64,000 bases of DNA from Lingula anatina (GCF_001039355.2 NW_019775602.1:373349-437348); one strand, 5' to 3'; shown: positions 11,310-24,240, numbered from the stretch's first letter. Made by a program: numbers and translations. Notes: generated by a model not told the origin, from the sequence alone.

Positions 11310-12328
11310 ATTTATCAAGTAAATATATTGATGTGTACATTTATTTTGGGTACTTTCCTTCAAATTATATATACAAATATTTAATTACTTTCGTTATTTA
11401 AATTTTGTAATTTTGTAGCCTGTGAAGGTGGTCCACCAGGAACTGAACTCTGGGAGAAAACAAATGATGGAACCAAATGTTATGGGTTCTACAGTGGCCC
11501 TCTGAACTACGCGGATGCCAAGGCAAAATGTCCTACAATTGTAGCTGGAAGCACACTGGCTATCATATTGAGTGCAACTGAAACTGCTGCCCTTGAGGCC
11601 ATCATCCCACCTGAGTAAGTTTACTGCTGTTTTTATCATTTCATTTTGTTCTGTATCTAGAAAGAGAGAGAGAGGGAGGGGGCTTATTTGTCGATGGATT
11701 GCCTTTGCGCGATATTTGAGCCCCAGACATTAACACCTTAATTAGCTTATACTTCGGCTTTACAAACGTGTTGCAAGAGGATGTTAAAAAAGAAAACTGT
11801 TTAACTAAAACTAAAACAATTGACCCTTCTTTAAGGGAAAAGGGGAAAAGGAGGGAAAGGGGGTACATTTTTTAAGGTGTTTTTGTGTGCATTTACTGAT
11901 CCAAAACAATTAAAGTATAAAGTGTAAATTGATATTGTTGAACTAAAGCTAAAACGTCTTTAGATGAGTTTTTTCAACCTTTACATACCCCAGAGAGACA
12001 CATCGCTAATCTAGACCCCCTTTGCCAAGAACCGTTGCTAGGAGAGGGGGGAGATTAATGAGTTGTAAGATCTGGTTTATTTTATTTAAGTGCTGCGCGT
12101 GAATCATCGTGGATTGGTTTGGAGCAGCAGTCACCCCCTGGTACATGGGAGTGGTTGGACGGCACCCCGGCTACGGGATACGTGAATTGGAATGGTAACG
12201 ATGGCGGAAAGGCACCCAAGAAAGCTGACAAAAACTGTGGTGCCGTAAACACCAGATTAACTCCTTTTAAATGGGTAGACGAAGAATGTACCGACCTAGC
12301 GCAGTATATTTGTCAGGTGATCCTCTAA
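8889..12328 (+). CDS. Gene A: secreted EGF-CTLD protein (516 aa, six full EGF repeats)
   Basis: Exons 8889-8955, 9682-9879, 10338-11189, 11419-11614 and 12091-12328 join in frame (1551 nt with the stop). Residues 1-26 are a signal peptide, probably cut after CQA. Residues 27-88 form a Cys-rich EGF-like module with a hydrophobic stretch (FGCFFYNLIFFGG). Residues 89-372 hold one short EGF-like segment (DIDECTQG) and six cbEGF repeats of the type [16 protein letters not shown], one of them one residue shorter and more diverged (CTCFPNYNGDGTTC). Residues 373-516 are a CTLD with WIGLEQ, GTWEWLDG and a final YICQVIL. Each EGF repeat has an N-glycosylation site (NAT or NAS) and the C-x-D/N-x4-F-x-C hydroxylation pattern. 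The CTLD has no EPN or QPD, so classical sugar binding is doubtful; WVDEEC sits where WND usually is. It is the most diverged member of the cluster. It should be secreted; function is inferred only. Confidence 0.88.
9880..10337 (+). other. Gene A intron 2
   Basis: Contains an A-run near 9930-9945 and short spurious frames. Nothing else seen. Confidence 0.6.
11270..11306. repeat. (TA)n microsatellite in gene A intron 3
   Basis: About 18 uninterrupted TA units, 80 bp after the exon 3 donor. Confidence 0.9.
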
Positions 12329-13387
12329 TTGAAGTAGTCTAATAGCACCTGCTATTTTTTTTTTGTTTTTTTTTTTTTTAGTGGAAGAATACAGTGATCC
12401 AAACTCCTACTTGGTTCCTTATGCAGTAGAGGATAAGGAAACACAGGTGAATCAATATATCAAATTTATAATTTCACTGGTTTGTTCGTAAGGTAATAGT
12501 TTACTTAAGGCTGAAACTTATTTAATTTATTGTATCTCCTTTTTTCTACAGATATTGTAAAACAGTGCTTAACTTGTGATACTCAAAGATCGGATATAGA
12601 ATTATGGAAGCAATAGGATAAAAAATCGAATGATGTAAGTTTCAAATGTAAAAAATAGCAATAGATTGGATTGTACATTGTTTGTACGAAGTATGCGTAT
12701 ATGTTGTTTATATATTTTCCACATGTACACGTACTGTTATATCTCTACCCTGAAATGATAAAACGAGAGAGGTCGATTGATATTTCGAAATTTAATGCCT
12801 ATTTTTATGACCAACCAAAACGAGGTTTATTACGAGTTTAATTCAACTTATTGGTCATGATTTCAAAAGGCTAATCCGAAATGATTGATAAGAATACTGA
12901 ACTCTGGAGTGACCAATATAATATGGTAAATCAGTTATGCATAAATGGGTTTTGTGGGGTTCCGGGACGAGATTTAATTTAAGTTGCGTAATATACTTAA
13001 ATACAGATATTCACATTATATTAATGTGTTAGGGTTAATGTCTGGTTTCAGCGAGGCCTATAATGTTGTTCACAACATAAATACATTTAAATTACATGTA
13101 TGTATTCTCGTAAAGCATGTACTGAATGTAGGTAAAGAGAAATGTAAGAAATGAATAAAAATAGCAAGGCATATGTGTTTGTTGGAGAGTCTGTTCTTTG
13201 TAAGATTGCCTTATTGAATTTTCCCTAAATTTGAAAGTTTAACTTTGTCTTGTTAAAACGTTGTTCGTATTTAATAACATTCGGGTGCTGATGAAATTAT
13301 CTTGCTGGAAATATGTCTCCATACTTCTTTATAGTATTATCGTTATAATCAAATGATACTGTTTACAAAATAAATATGTTATTAAAT
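12329..13387. other. 3' flank of gene A, no gene seen
   Basis: AT-rich. T-runs lie at 12355-12380. Possible AATAAA signals lie at about 13155 and 13366. The 3' UTR end cannot be fixed from the sequence. Confidence 0.4.
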
Positions 13388-14103
13388 TTTCAATTTTCAA
13401 TTTCAATTTATTTCTGTACTGGTACATAGATTGTCATGACCTTGTACAATATGATATACAAATGATGATACAATACAGTTAGTGCATTACCATCTTTATA
13501 TAATGAAGATAAGTACTAGTAAAATCACTCATAGAATATTCTATCTAAGCAATGAGATAAACCTTGGTGTGATTATAAATTTAACATAAACATAGTATAA
13601 ACATGTTACACAAAAAGAATGTTTTTTTTAAAAAACTTAAAAACCACCGTTACATAGCTGTTTACATGGCTGTTCAAAGCCAGTTTGATGACATTGATAA
13701 TTACGATTAATGACAATTACATAAGACAGATAAGTAAATAAGTTACACAGATATAAATATTGTGCCATGTTCAGTCCCACTGCCGAGTCACTTCTCACAA
13801 CAGTGGCACCATACACTGACATTTTAAGGGATATGCTAGGAGTTACCAAGCAGAGCAACCACTTCACTTCTTTTCTTGAATGATTTGATTATAAAGTTGG
13901 AGAGGGACACTAAAGTATCTTTGTTGGCACTGTTAAATACATGGCATAATTGACTGTCTGGTGACCTTGAATCAGCTTTTAGGAATGAGGTTTTACTGAA
14001 AAAGGTGACTCGGTCTGTTTTGTACATTGGGCATTGGAATATAAAATGGTATTCATCCTCAATTACCCCTTGTGTGCACAGGTGACAGATTCTGTCGCAC
14101 CTT
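13388..14103 (-). mobile_element. LINE (non-LTR retrotransposon) 3' end fragment
   Basis: On the minus strand a frame reads RICHLCTQGVIEDEYHFIFQ followed by CPMY, the zinc-knuckle-like C..C...H....C motif found after reverse transcriptase in many LINEs. It continues to SNFIIKSFKKRSE and a stop. About 450 bp of 3' UTR follow, then a tail of TTGAAA-like repeats at 13388-13410. It is truncated at the 5' end and decayed. Confidence 0.6.
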
Positions 14104-14899
14104 TAATTAAATCAGCTATCGTTTATACATTAGGTTTTTTGCTTGTAAGCTTTCTTCGCTGGATCTACCAAGAGTACGTTTTTTTATTTGAAAATAATAA
14201 AAAAAAAGATGTTGTCATTCATATAACAGAAATTCTCAGGTTGACAAAAATATACATATGCTATCTAGATGAAAAAGATCTCCCTTGGCTGACATATGAA
14301 TGTCACAGCGGAATATAAATTGGGTCTCAGAATCTCTTCAGAATTGCACGGCTCAAGCAGTTGTTCTTCTTTACATTGCTTGTTTGTATTCAAGGCTAAA
14401 TATACACATTCCTCAAAGATGAATTTACTTGCTGCAACACAAACATACTTCCCTCCACGACTGCGTTCCACTGTATATTTATCTATAAGCTGTTTATTAA
14501 GACATTATCATTATTGTACTATTTAATTGCATAATTGTACTGTTATCTCACGCTTCCACTGCATTTTACTGTTGTTGCACTGTGACGTTTATAATCGACC
14601 AATAGCAACTCCCGCAAAAAGAACAACCTAGCTATCTCAGAAAAAATCAATTCTCTTTTCTCTCTGAATTACAACCAGTTAGATATTTGTACATTGCTGC
14701 AAACGTTCTAACCAGATCTTGTGCAAGTAACACGTACGTGGACCTGTAGGGTCACAAATATTGTCGTCTGCAAAATTAAGTCACGTGGAAGGTGCTGTTT
14801 GAACACAAACCGTCAAGGATTTGTAGAATTGGTTCCTTAACTGACGTCCAGCGATACTTACATGTACATGTGATAGGTTACATAATTTATAGCCTGACT

Positions 14900-15115
14900 G
14901 CTTTGTAAGCAACTGCTGTAGGGTGAAAAAAAAAGCGGTGTCCTTTCTCCTACATTATTCACACTGGTTATCAATGACTTAGCCACTGTAAAAAAATGAT
15001 TTTGGAGTGAAGTTGGGCATGATCTTAAAATCCCTATCTTGCTATATGCTGATGATAATGTGTTTATAGCTGAAGATGGAGAAAAACTGCAGGGTATGTT
15101 TATGGTGGAGCTCGA
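14900..15115 (+). pseudogene. Reverse transcriptase fragment with YADD box
   Basis: Reads SGVLSPTLFTLVINDLA (RT motif before the active site) and, after a stop and frame change, LLYADDNVFIAEDGEKLQ (active-site YADD). Only about 70 residues are left and they are broken, so this is a LINE relic. It runs opposite to the LINE piece at 13388-14103, so they are separate insertions. Confidence 0.7.
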
Positions 15116-16540
15116 GACTTCTGCACAGAATCTGATATACTAGTTATTTTCCAGTAGTTTTGAAATTTACTAGTATACAATGTCCCTTATTCCAATCTTG
15201 AAAGCCAGTGGTACACAGCCTCATATCAAGCCGTGTCGGAAGCAAATTTCGGTAAACAAAATATGATCATCCCCGTGACATGTTATATGTCGTCCCGACG
15301 GACCACCCCCCTCACCCGGCCTCTGAAAGATAAAAAACTCCGAAATGCAAAACTATGAAAGGATAATTGCAGATGGTAAAATATGAGAAAATAAACTTTG
15401 TTGATTGGGCCACAAGTAGCCGACAGTACAGTTTAAAATTCGGCTTCATGGTTACAAAATGGGAAAACGTGAAAATTATATTACCAACGTTACAAAGACT
15501 GCGCGTGATTAAGTTGTGTTAAACGAAACATTTAAAAGGCCGCTTTTTTCTCAGCAGCTAATGATTAAGCTTAGACTCCTCGGGAGCCGCCAAAACTCTA
15601 AGACAGAAAAGCTCATCAACAAAAATTTCGCAAATAAATTTTGAATTATTGTCTTATGATATCTTTTAATACTACTGAAGTTTGTAAATTTTTAAAATAA
15701 AAATATAAAAATTAAAAAAAATCTTGCTGAATACAATCAGATTGACGGACTGACACGCGTCTTCCTGGGGTTGAGCAGAGTACACATTGGTTGATTTCGA
15801 GTGAGTTGAAAACAACTGAGAAATGGTTTAGAAAATGTTATTTACTGAAGGCATGGCACGCAGTCGCGTGATTACATCTACATTTGTCTTTACAAAAGTT
15901 TCAGTATGATTTAGCCGCGAGTGCAACGAGCCTGGCAGCCACGCCTTAACAGAACGACAGCTGTCTTATCTTCCCAATCTAAACAGGTGGACTTCAAAGA
16001 TTAAGTGAAATCTTTATCTAAGGTTTTACCAAAGTTAACTCAGCACAATGTACTGGTTAGTGTACAGTGAAGACCTTGGATATTGAGAAAGGGTGAGGGT
16101 GGGGATGGGGGTGGGGGTATGAATAAAATCTTGTAAATAATCCCACAGTTTTCATTTTCTACTTAAAAAAAATAAATACACTTTCCAAAATTCCAAGGAA
16201 ACAGAATTAAAACCTGGTGTTCTGCTGGTGACTGTATCTGTATCACTTATTACTTAAATAGCTCACGATTTTACCCGTTATCAGTCTTTTAATCTGATGG
16301 AGTAAAAATGGCCGATAATAGTACTTTTCACAGATATTTACAGGCTGTGGCTGTACTTTTCTTTACTGGGTTATAGAATATATCCCCCGTTAATGTACAC
16401 TAACATGTTTTTTTTTTCAAAACGGCATGCAAATTTGTTAATTTGATTGAAATTCCCCGTATAGATGAATCGATCAACGTAGAGAGAGGTAGTTTTATAT
16501 TGGGTATGAGCCTTAAACCGTCCTTTGTGAATTTTATCAA
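15116..16540. other. Intergenic, no gene seen
   Basis: AT-rich. A G-rich run (GGGTGAGGGTGGGGATGGGG) at 16090-16117 could form a G-quadruplex. No coding signal or recognised repeat otherwise. Confidence 0.4.
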
Positions 16541-16544
16541 GCCC

Positions 16545-17591
16545 GTGGCTATGAACAGAGATAGGAGTAGGGGGCAGGTAAAGTCCCGTCTATAACGCAA
16601 CTTTGACCACGCCTCCGTCTAGTCGTCACGCATGTACATGGAGATTACTTCACTGAGCAACGGATATTATTCCACAGACGAAAAATTCTGCTCAAGGAAC
16701 AGTTTTACATCTTTGCCTATTAATGTATATTGGTCGGAGAAAATTAACCCGTCATAAAAACTTTTCAAAGGAAATAATCTTATCACCATATGTCAGGACG
16801 GCAGTATTTTAATAACAGGTCACATAATAAAAAGAATGCGCACAATAACAAATTTATTTTTTTTCCCTTTTTTGATAATGTTTATTAAAGGCGTCGTAAA
16901 GTAAAAACTGGCCAAATTAGGAGAAAAGGGTAGTTAATTTGAGTTTCTCTTTACTTGTTTAAATGGTAAATATGAATGTTAGTTTAATTTAGTCACCTGG
17001 GATTAAAATGCAACACAAAGGAACATTCAGCGGGGGTATGTTACTTTACAATTAAAAAAAAAACAGGAAAGAAGGGCTTCGAATTCCACAACAATATCGT
17101 AATACTAACCTGCTGAAGATGGGTCCAATTGTGGCGTTACCTAACTGGTTGAATATTGATGTTTAGCAAGTTGAACAAGACATTTTTCGTGCAAAAATAA
17201 AGATAAACCAAATGCTGCACTTGAGAAGTACTAGTAACAACACAAATGGCCTGGCGTGGTGATAGGTACCATAGAACGTGAACAAAGAAACGAGTAACTC
17301 GTAAGATGGTTTGTCACATGTATCCAGGGCCGTAGCCTCCGGGGGGGGGGGGGGCAGCTGCCCCCCCTGGAATTTGGAATTTTACACACCACACCCTCCC
17401 CCTCGGTAGCTTCGACCCCTCGTGTCCGCTTACTGCCCCCCTGGCATTTTGCTCAGGCTACGGCCCTGGTATCTGCCCGAAGGCCCGGTCCCTAACACGA
17501 GAGAGATAAAAATCTCATTCCCCCAAGAAAGCATCATTAGCAGAGACCATTCTCCCGGTTTTAAAGACTTTAACGACAAGGGCCACCGCTC
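16545..17591 (+). repeat. Duplicated 5' flank of the orphan unit
   Basis: GTGGCTATGAACAG and the following TTTGACCACGCCT and CACTGAGCAA blocks match the upstream flanks of gene C (about 42000-42110) and gene D (about 54590-54660). The whole upstream region of about 1 kb was therefore copied with the gene unit. The CAGGGCCGTAGCC element at 17325 is inserted in it. Confidence 0.65.
17325..17468. mobile_element. Inverted-repeat element with CAGGGCCGTAGCC ends, 144 bp
   Basis: The same ends as 5490-5975 but with most of the interior lost. It is flanked by exact GTATC duplications at 17320-17324 and 17469-17473. A G-run of about 15 follows the left end. It lies 124 bp upstream of the orphan TATA box. 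Confidence 0.88.
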
Positions 17592-17628
17592 TATAAAAAG
17601 GCTTGGGTGTGGACCTGTGTCTCAATGT
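17503..17628 (+). promoter_or_regulatory. Orphan-unit promoter
   Basis: Palindrome-like GAGATAAAAATCTC at 17503-17516, TATAAAA at 17592-17598 and initiator CTCAATGTT with its A at 17624. The spacing matches the promoters of B, C and D. Confidence 0.7.
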
Positions 17629-17660
17629 TTTGCTTCGTGGTTACCGCTGATCACAAGATG

Positions 17661-17727
17661 ATGGTGCAAGTTACACGTAGTGAGTGGACTGTGGCAGCTC
17701 TATTGCTGGTCATTGGCATGTCTATAC
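17661..17727 (+). pseudogene. Orphan exon 1 of the EGF-CTLD family; gene body missing
   Basis: An intact signal-peptide exon beginning MVQVTRSEWTVAALLLVIG with the usual phase-1 GTAAGT donor. An extra ATG directly before it (17658) adds one Met. No exon 2-5 is found in the next 6 kb. About 110 bp after the donor the sequence becomes the family's 3' flank (TTGTACTGGCCTCTTTAGAG at 17833), as found downstream of B' (34283), C (49855) and D (58136). This points to deletion of exons 2-5. It may still be transcribed from its intact promoter. Confidence 0.8.
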
Positions 17728-18659
17728 GTAAGTGTTATTCATCATTTTAAGGTATTCCTCTTATCCTACTCAAGAATTATGTTTTAATTCTCCATATCAG
17801 GTTTTTTTTTGTCTTTCACAGACTACAGATGTTGTACTGGCCTCTTTAGAGTGCAGTTGCCCCCCCCCCCCCCTTTACACTTCTCCCATCAGGTAGAGGA
17901 TACCACAACACTTTTCCTGTTTTTAGCCCCATTTCCTGATGAAAGTATCCCCTTAGGCACTGGACTACTGGAGTGGTAAAAACTCTGATTTAGTTACTGT
18001 TTAAAAAACTATCATTGTGATTTTTGTTCAAACTGAACCTAATGGTTCGTGAATGTATGAGACCGTTAAAAATAGTCGCAGAAATCTTGGGACCAAAGAC
18101 CATTGCAAGATATTATGACACAACAAAGTAACACCACTCTTAAGTCACTCATATTGTTGTAAAAGGCTGCCACAAGACATTTGCTCATGCAGCGCCCTAA
18201 ATGTGTCGACGAAATATGAAGCACATTTCACACAACTAACTTGATCATATTATTTGTTACTTACAATAGTTACATGTAGATGATAAACCTAATTCAAGGA
18301 AGACAGCGTGGATCACCAGAACCACATTAATAGCACTGTGAAATTTTTAAGAAACGATAACTTGCCTTGGGTATACAGTGAACAAATACGACACAAGGAC
18401 TGACGCAGCCAAGAAAGAAGACGAAAAGGTGGAAATGTTTGTTGTCTGGTGTTCCGTCTTTAGATATATGATATCGACAAATAGCTTAGTAAAATTCCCA
18501 ACGTGCAAGGGTGAGTAGTAGATCAGGTAAATCATTTCTCTAAGCATATTGCGGCAGATGTGCTCCTTGCACACCTGACACAATATCTTGTCAATGTACT
18601 TAATTGTTGCCGTCATTGTTTAAGTTCTAAACCGTACCAAATGGCACCGTTCGCCCTCT

Positions 18660-18738
18660 AAAATACCGAGGAGGGGGGGGGGGGTAGGGTCAGCTTCGCA
18701 TCCGCGGTCCCCCTTCAATAATCCTGGATCCGCCCCTG
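18660..18738. mobile_element. Relic end of a hAT-like MITE
   Basis: The minus strand starts CAGGGGCGGATCCAGGATT, a common hAT-type terminus, followed by a run of purines. No matching opposite end was found, so only one end remains. Confidence 0.4.
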
Positions 18739-21577
18739 AAGTCGATGGACGAAAATCTTTGAGACATTTCAATGCCTATGGCCAATCGCCAGAGGTATGA
18801 GTCAGGTTATAAGTAATAAGAATTGTAAAATAAATTTTATTATGGAATTCGTATTGCTGTTGGATTAAAAGAGCTGGGTTTGCTACGTGTATAGGTTGCT
18901 TTATGGGACCGTCATCGTAATATTGATGATATAGTCTTGAACAAAAAAAATGCCAGGCTCACCCATTAAAAAGGTTTCGCAACCTGCCGAAGATCGAATA
19001 CGAAGTAAGACATGTATTCTACGTTGTCTCTTTTCATAACCCATCAAAAAAAGGGGTCGAAGCTTCGTTCCCATATTTAGACCCAGACCCAGAAGTGCTA
19101 AGAAGACCAGCACAGGTAGTATCTTCTTCTGAATTAAAAATCAAACAATCTGGATACGAACACACACAATTAGATGCACATAGTGAATGCTAAACAGGTT
19201 TTTTAAAAATGAGAAAAATGAGAAATCAGAACATTACCTGGTTAAGTGCAATTGATTATAAAACGTAAAAAAGTCGCTTAATTAATAGAATAAATTGAGA
19301 GAATATTTGCACCGTCAATGTCTGTAAAGTTGAAGTTTAAGGTGCTCGAAAAAAGTTACTAATTGCAATTTTGAAAATATTGCAATGAAATTTGGGAAAC
19401 TTTAGGAAAATAACGTATTTAATAAATGCCAAAAATGATTCTGCCTTTCTTAATTTTGGCACTACACCGAAGATAAGATATTAAAGTCAAAACATAACAT
19501 GCCAGCCTAGATGTGAGTTCTAACAGGTGCCTGTGTCTGGCAGTTTTGACACCTGTTAACGTGTTTTTGATTTGACGATAATATTAGAACTGTGTCACTT
19601 TTACACTCGAAATTTGCAGGGCTGACCATTTATAATGTTTCAAAAATCTACGCAAACTTTCAGTTTGAAAACTTGTGAACTGTTGAAGTAATAGAACTTT
19701 GAAATAAGAAACATATTTTTTCGAGCCCCTGGATATGTGGGCCTGAGGCGATGTAAGTCACGAGGTCTCGTGATTAGATTTATCTTTATTTTAGCTCAAG
19801 GTAAAATGTTGAAGGATATATTGGCTGTCTATGGTACCAACCACCACAGGTACGTGGAGCCCGGCAGCAAAACAAGAACAAAACGTACCCTATCGTGTCT
19901 TCCCAGGTGGTTTAATTCAGTGCAACAGGGGAACTTGCCCGCAAGATGGAGCATCCCATTTCCTTTTTTTTACCAAAGTTAGTTTAGCACTTGTATACGT
20001 AAATAAAGATATTGAACTTACTGTACAAAAAGTCACCATTAAAAGTATCTCATTAAAAGTAGCTTTTCACCGAAAGTTGCTTACTTACATTGAGTTATAG
20101 AAAATATCCATCCCCAGTAGAAGAAGATAAAAACCTTTCCGGTGGTGTATGTTATTTTCATAGACAAGTTTAGTTGGATAAAATATTGAAGACTGCTTTT
20201 AGTTTTCCTCTGTATTTGGACTGTCATCTACGCATGTATTTCTGTGTTGATGTTAATAGGTAGTTTATTAAGCAGATTGAATGACTTACAACTGGGACAC
20301 CAAGGCGTATATGTGTATTTGTCTGCTTTTTCCAGTGCAGGGAGCTTTTCTAGATAACTCGTAATTGTAGTAGTCGTCGAAGTTCCCTAATTAATTTTAA
20401 CTTAATAGTTAATTAATGTGGTTTAACGCTTTGTGTGGCCTGTGCATGGGGCTTCCGAAAATAGGTTCAGATTTTTGTCACATTGAAATTCCGTTCATTA
20501 AGACCGTTTTATTATGACCTGGTGGAAGCAGCTTAATTCAATTTCTGGCATATTTTTTTCTGAATAGGTTACATTTGGTCTGCCTCCGTTACCTTTCCCT
20601 ACAGATGGTCTATAGAATAAAAGCTTGGAGTTCGTCCAGTGTGCGAGTACGGTGCTTTCCTGTTCTAAATCTTGAGAAGGGTCATTTTTTTCTTATCATT
20701 TAGGTTTAGACCTGTGTCCAAAAAGTGTTTTGGACTGGAGGGGAGGTATGACACGCGGCAGTCTCATGATGCCATTTGTCTTTATTTTTGCTCAAGGTAA
20801 ATGCTGTATGGCATATTAGCTGGCAAAAGTCCCATCTTCCACTCACGTCACTTGTCCGGCAGCAAAACCCTAATAGAATGGCCACTATGGTATCTTTTAA
20901 CCCATTCAAGGATTTGAATTCGACATAAAAAGGGGCCTTAGTCAAAAGCTGACTGGAAATTAAATTCACTTTTTATTAACGCTCATACAGTATATTAGCC
21001 CATGCATGAGGATGCTGGGTTATTTATGGGGAGAATAATAAAATGAGATAAATATAATGCAACTGTCAATGTACTTCTGGAAAGTGCAATAAAATACATG
21101 GGTTAAGTGCCTCGCCCTACAGGTGATGCTATACACTGTATCTTCGAGGTAAAAAGGTAAAAAAGTTTCCGATTTGGGGTTTTCTCTAGCACCAGGGCAA
21201 CCATAATGATGATCTAAAATACAATTTAAACTAATTAAAAGCACTAGACTGAGATGTCATAAATTTCTCTTAAATGACTTCCCTCTGAATCTGTCGGCTG
21301 TCGCGTGGAATTACTCCATAGTTTGATGGAAAGAGCAGTTCACTTCTTAAGTGCACATTTAGTGCACATTTACTTGTCAAGTAGGGTGATATCCGTGGTA
21401 ATCTACTGGTGATATTGATATACCATGTACTTGAAACCAATGACCTATCTCTTCAGTCCGAAAGGTATTAAACGGCGACAGTTGTTAACTGACGTGTTAC
21501 GCGTACTTCACGTTATGCAATACGCATAGCAATCACTGAGGCTACAATGTAGGCGATGGCTCTGCCCGCTACATGTA
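18739..21577. other. Intergenic, with weak repeats
   Basis: No gene supported. Two related segments at about 19755-19880 and 20750-20870 share CTTTATTTT(A/T)GCTCAAGGTAAA and CCGGCAGCAAAAC, and a similar phrase occurs near 4585, so this is probably part of the duplicated flank. Inverted ends GG(T/G)GCTCGAAAAAA at 19341 and 19729 may bound a MITE of about 390 bp. Confidence 0.35.
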
Positions 21578-22129
21578 CAGGCCTACCCAACTACCAGACT
21601 CGGCACCTAAGGATCCTGAATTAACCGGTATATCGGACCACACTACCCGTTTTCAAGGTGTGTGTCAGATCGCATTTCGGAGTATCAGCCAGAACACCGA
21701 CAGGATGAGCCCTGACATGCTCGGCTGTCACCTTGATTGGATAGGAAACGATTGTCGTAAAATCGCTATATGATTTTAAAACCGGGTGCATAATTTTGAA
21801 AGCCACCTAGATGAACCTTAGACTGCCACATTAATCTAATACAATGCAAAAAAAGCCCTGTCAAAAGTGGTTAAAACATTCAAACCGAATGTCGTAAAGT
21901 CCCCATATATCCCCATAGAGACAATAAAATAGAGTACTCTAAAGTAAGAGTACAGTTTAAGGTTGTTCAGCCGAGCGTGGATGAGCCCGCAGTCGTGCTA
22001 CAAAATTTGCTCTGGGGGATGATACTCCGAAATGCGATCTGACACACACCTTGAAAACGGGTAGCGTGGTCCGATATACCGGTTAATTCAGGATCCTTAG
22101 GTGCCGAGTCTGGTAGTTGGGTAGGCCTG
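21578..22129. mobile_element. 552-bp MITE with 109-bp terminal inverted repeats
   Basis: 21578-21686 and 22021-22129 are near-perfect inverted copies (ends CAGGCCTACCCAACTACC). The element is flanked by ATGTA on both sides (21573-21577 and 22130-22134), a 5-bp target duplication. The interior has no open frame of note. The long arms could fold into a strong hairpin. Confidence 0.9.
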
Positions 22130-22954
22130 ATGTATATCAGTCCGATGATAAGACGACTAATTACATACGTCGTTGGTTACTTTTTTTGATCATTATAAAC
22201 ACATACATCTTCACCTGTAATACCCCACCCATAAAAACCAGGCTCATGCTTAAACAGCAATGATTAATCCCCCCTATTTCCTCCTTAATCAACAAAAATG
22301 TACCAGTGAAAATGCCTTTAAGTGACAATTTCTTTGTTTCACTGGATTATAAACATATTAAATTCTCGGTTTCAGAACAGCAACCTTTCTTCCCGGTAGA
22401 TCAGACTGGTGTGTTTAACTACAGATAATGTGACGCTTGTTTGTTCAATATGTAGTTGATTTGACAAGCGTGGATATATATTATCTGTTTTATAATGAAA
22501 ATTTAGGCAAATGACCAAATTAATGATGTCCTGAAGGTGTTCTAGCTACTACGACCACAGTGATATATTTTTTCATCTATAGATATTCACAGCTATACAT
22601 ATTTCTGACCGGTGAGGATTTCTGCACGGTGACTACAAATGTACGGCTAATGACATAGCAAAGTGCAGAGGCAATATCTAGCAAGGATGCAGCAGGATAT
22701 ATTATGGAACTGGGAGACCATGGATTAATTTCTGAAGCATAAATAACCTTGGGGAACATAAGTTTATTTTTCATTTGTTAATATTTTACATTGTAAGAGG
22801 AAAAGATAAATCTCATTTTGGAGTTACCAACTACGCATATGATCTTTTGAAGTGTGGTCGGCCTTATTTTAGTTGCTGGATCAGTTAATACTGGGATAAA
22901 CTATTCTGAATGGTCCCTTGGTCATATTAGGGTCACTGACCTGGGTTTTATTAT

Positions 22955-23130
22955 ATAAATATAGATGATTGAGTGAGGTGATTCACTGCAACATGTCCAC
23001 GGCCTCTGCCACACCCCCTTTAGCAGCCTTTTTTAGGACCCTTGCCATGACTTCTTAGTCTTATTTGACAAATTTCAAATCATTTGGCTACAAGATGTTG
23101 CTGCCATTGTTGATGTACATCCTCTGGGCC
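22955..23130 (+). repeat. 176-bp dispersed repeat, copy 1
   Basis: Nearly identical to 24775-24950, from ATAAATATAGATGATTGAG to CCTCTGGGCC. The second copy interrupts sequence homologous to the family 3' flank, so this is a mobile or transposed piece. No terminal repeats were recognised. Confidence 0.8.
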
Positions 23131-24118
23131 ATAATCACTTGGTTCCTCGTGTCACAAATGCCTGCTGCTTCGAATATCTGTAATCTTCTTGATCCTCAGT
23201 CTGATCCATCCAAATCACTCTCATCTATGGAATTTTTCCACTCTAAGATATTTTGGATCTTTGTTTTTCTGAAATATTTCATTGTTCTGTTTTTGTTTGT
23301 TATATAATAATCTCATTAATATTGTAAGTGGAATTTACAGAGTATAAAATAAAATATAATGTGCAACATGGGCTAAATTGCAGAAATCTGGCGGGGTCGT
23401 TTAAAACCCCATTATTACTTTGTTTCTAGTATAAAAACCATAAACAAAGCTGCAAATATATCGACTGGAAGTATAAATAAAATGTGACAAATTCATTTAA
23501 TTCAATGGAAAAAGTAATGCATTATAAAAATGATGCTATCAAATATGTGCCTAGTCGTAAACGAATACGGTTAACGTATAATAAAAAACTTACACGTCAA
23601 CAAATTCAAAGTAACAGAGCAAGATAGAAAGAAGAAAGATATGTTATCATTCATGATGAGGTAATGGAAGATCTATAGGTAGAAAAGTTGTGAACTAGCT
23701 AAGGTCTATTATCAAACCATTTCCTAATTAGGGATTTACATTACTTTGATTGATAGCTTATCGGAAAATGAATAAGAATAGATCATTTGTCAATACATCA
23801 CACCATCACTAAATAAGGGAATGCTGATAAATTGACGGAAATATTAGAATGGAAAGTTATGGAAAAACATAGAATGTGTGTGATGCATTATGAAATAAAC
23901 TAAAATGCATAATTTTAAGATTGAAAAATCAGAATATACCAATAAACCTTTTGGACATCAAAGGAATGTAGCCCTTCTTACTATCTTAAAGTGATAAATT
24001 ACATTACCGTTGATCTTAAACAGGTTAAGGGAAAGGCATGATATTAAACAGACGCCATTTTCATGTGACAAGTCAGATGACTTATCATCTGCTTGAGGAC
24101 CCGAAATCAAACGTGAAA

Positions 24119-24240
24119 GAGATTTAATCTCAGTGCTCCAGGAAGCCTTATGTAAAGACCATATATCCAGGTTGTTAGAATGGAACGCCACGTGCAAGCC
24201 CCTCTATAAAAGACTTGGGTGTGGACCCGTAGTTCACTGT
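24119..24240 (+). promoter_or_regulatory. Gene B promoter
   Basis: Palindrome GAGATTTAATCTC at 24119-24131, E-box CACGTG at 24189-24194, TATAAAA at 24205-24211 and initiator TTCACTGTT with its A at 24236 (31 bp from the TATA start). Confidence 0.75.

Noticed and set aside
19341-19730. Possible MITE with GGGCTCGAAAAAA ends
   Set aside because: Inverted ends are short (about 14 bp) and no target duplication is visible; noted within the intergenic entry but not called as an element.
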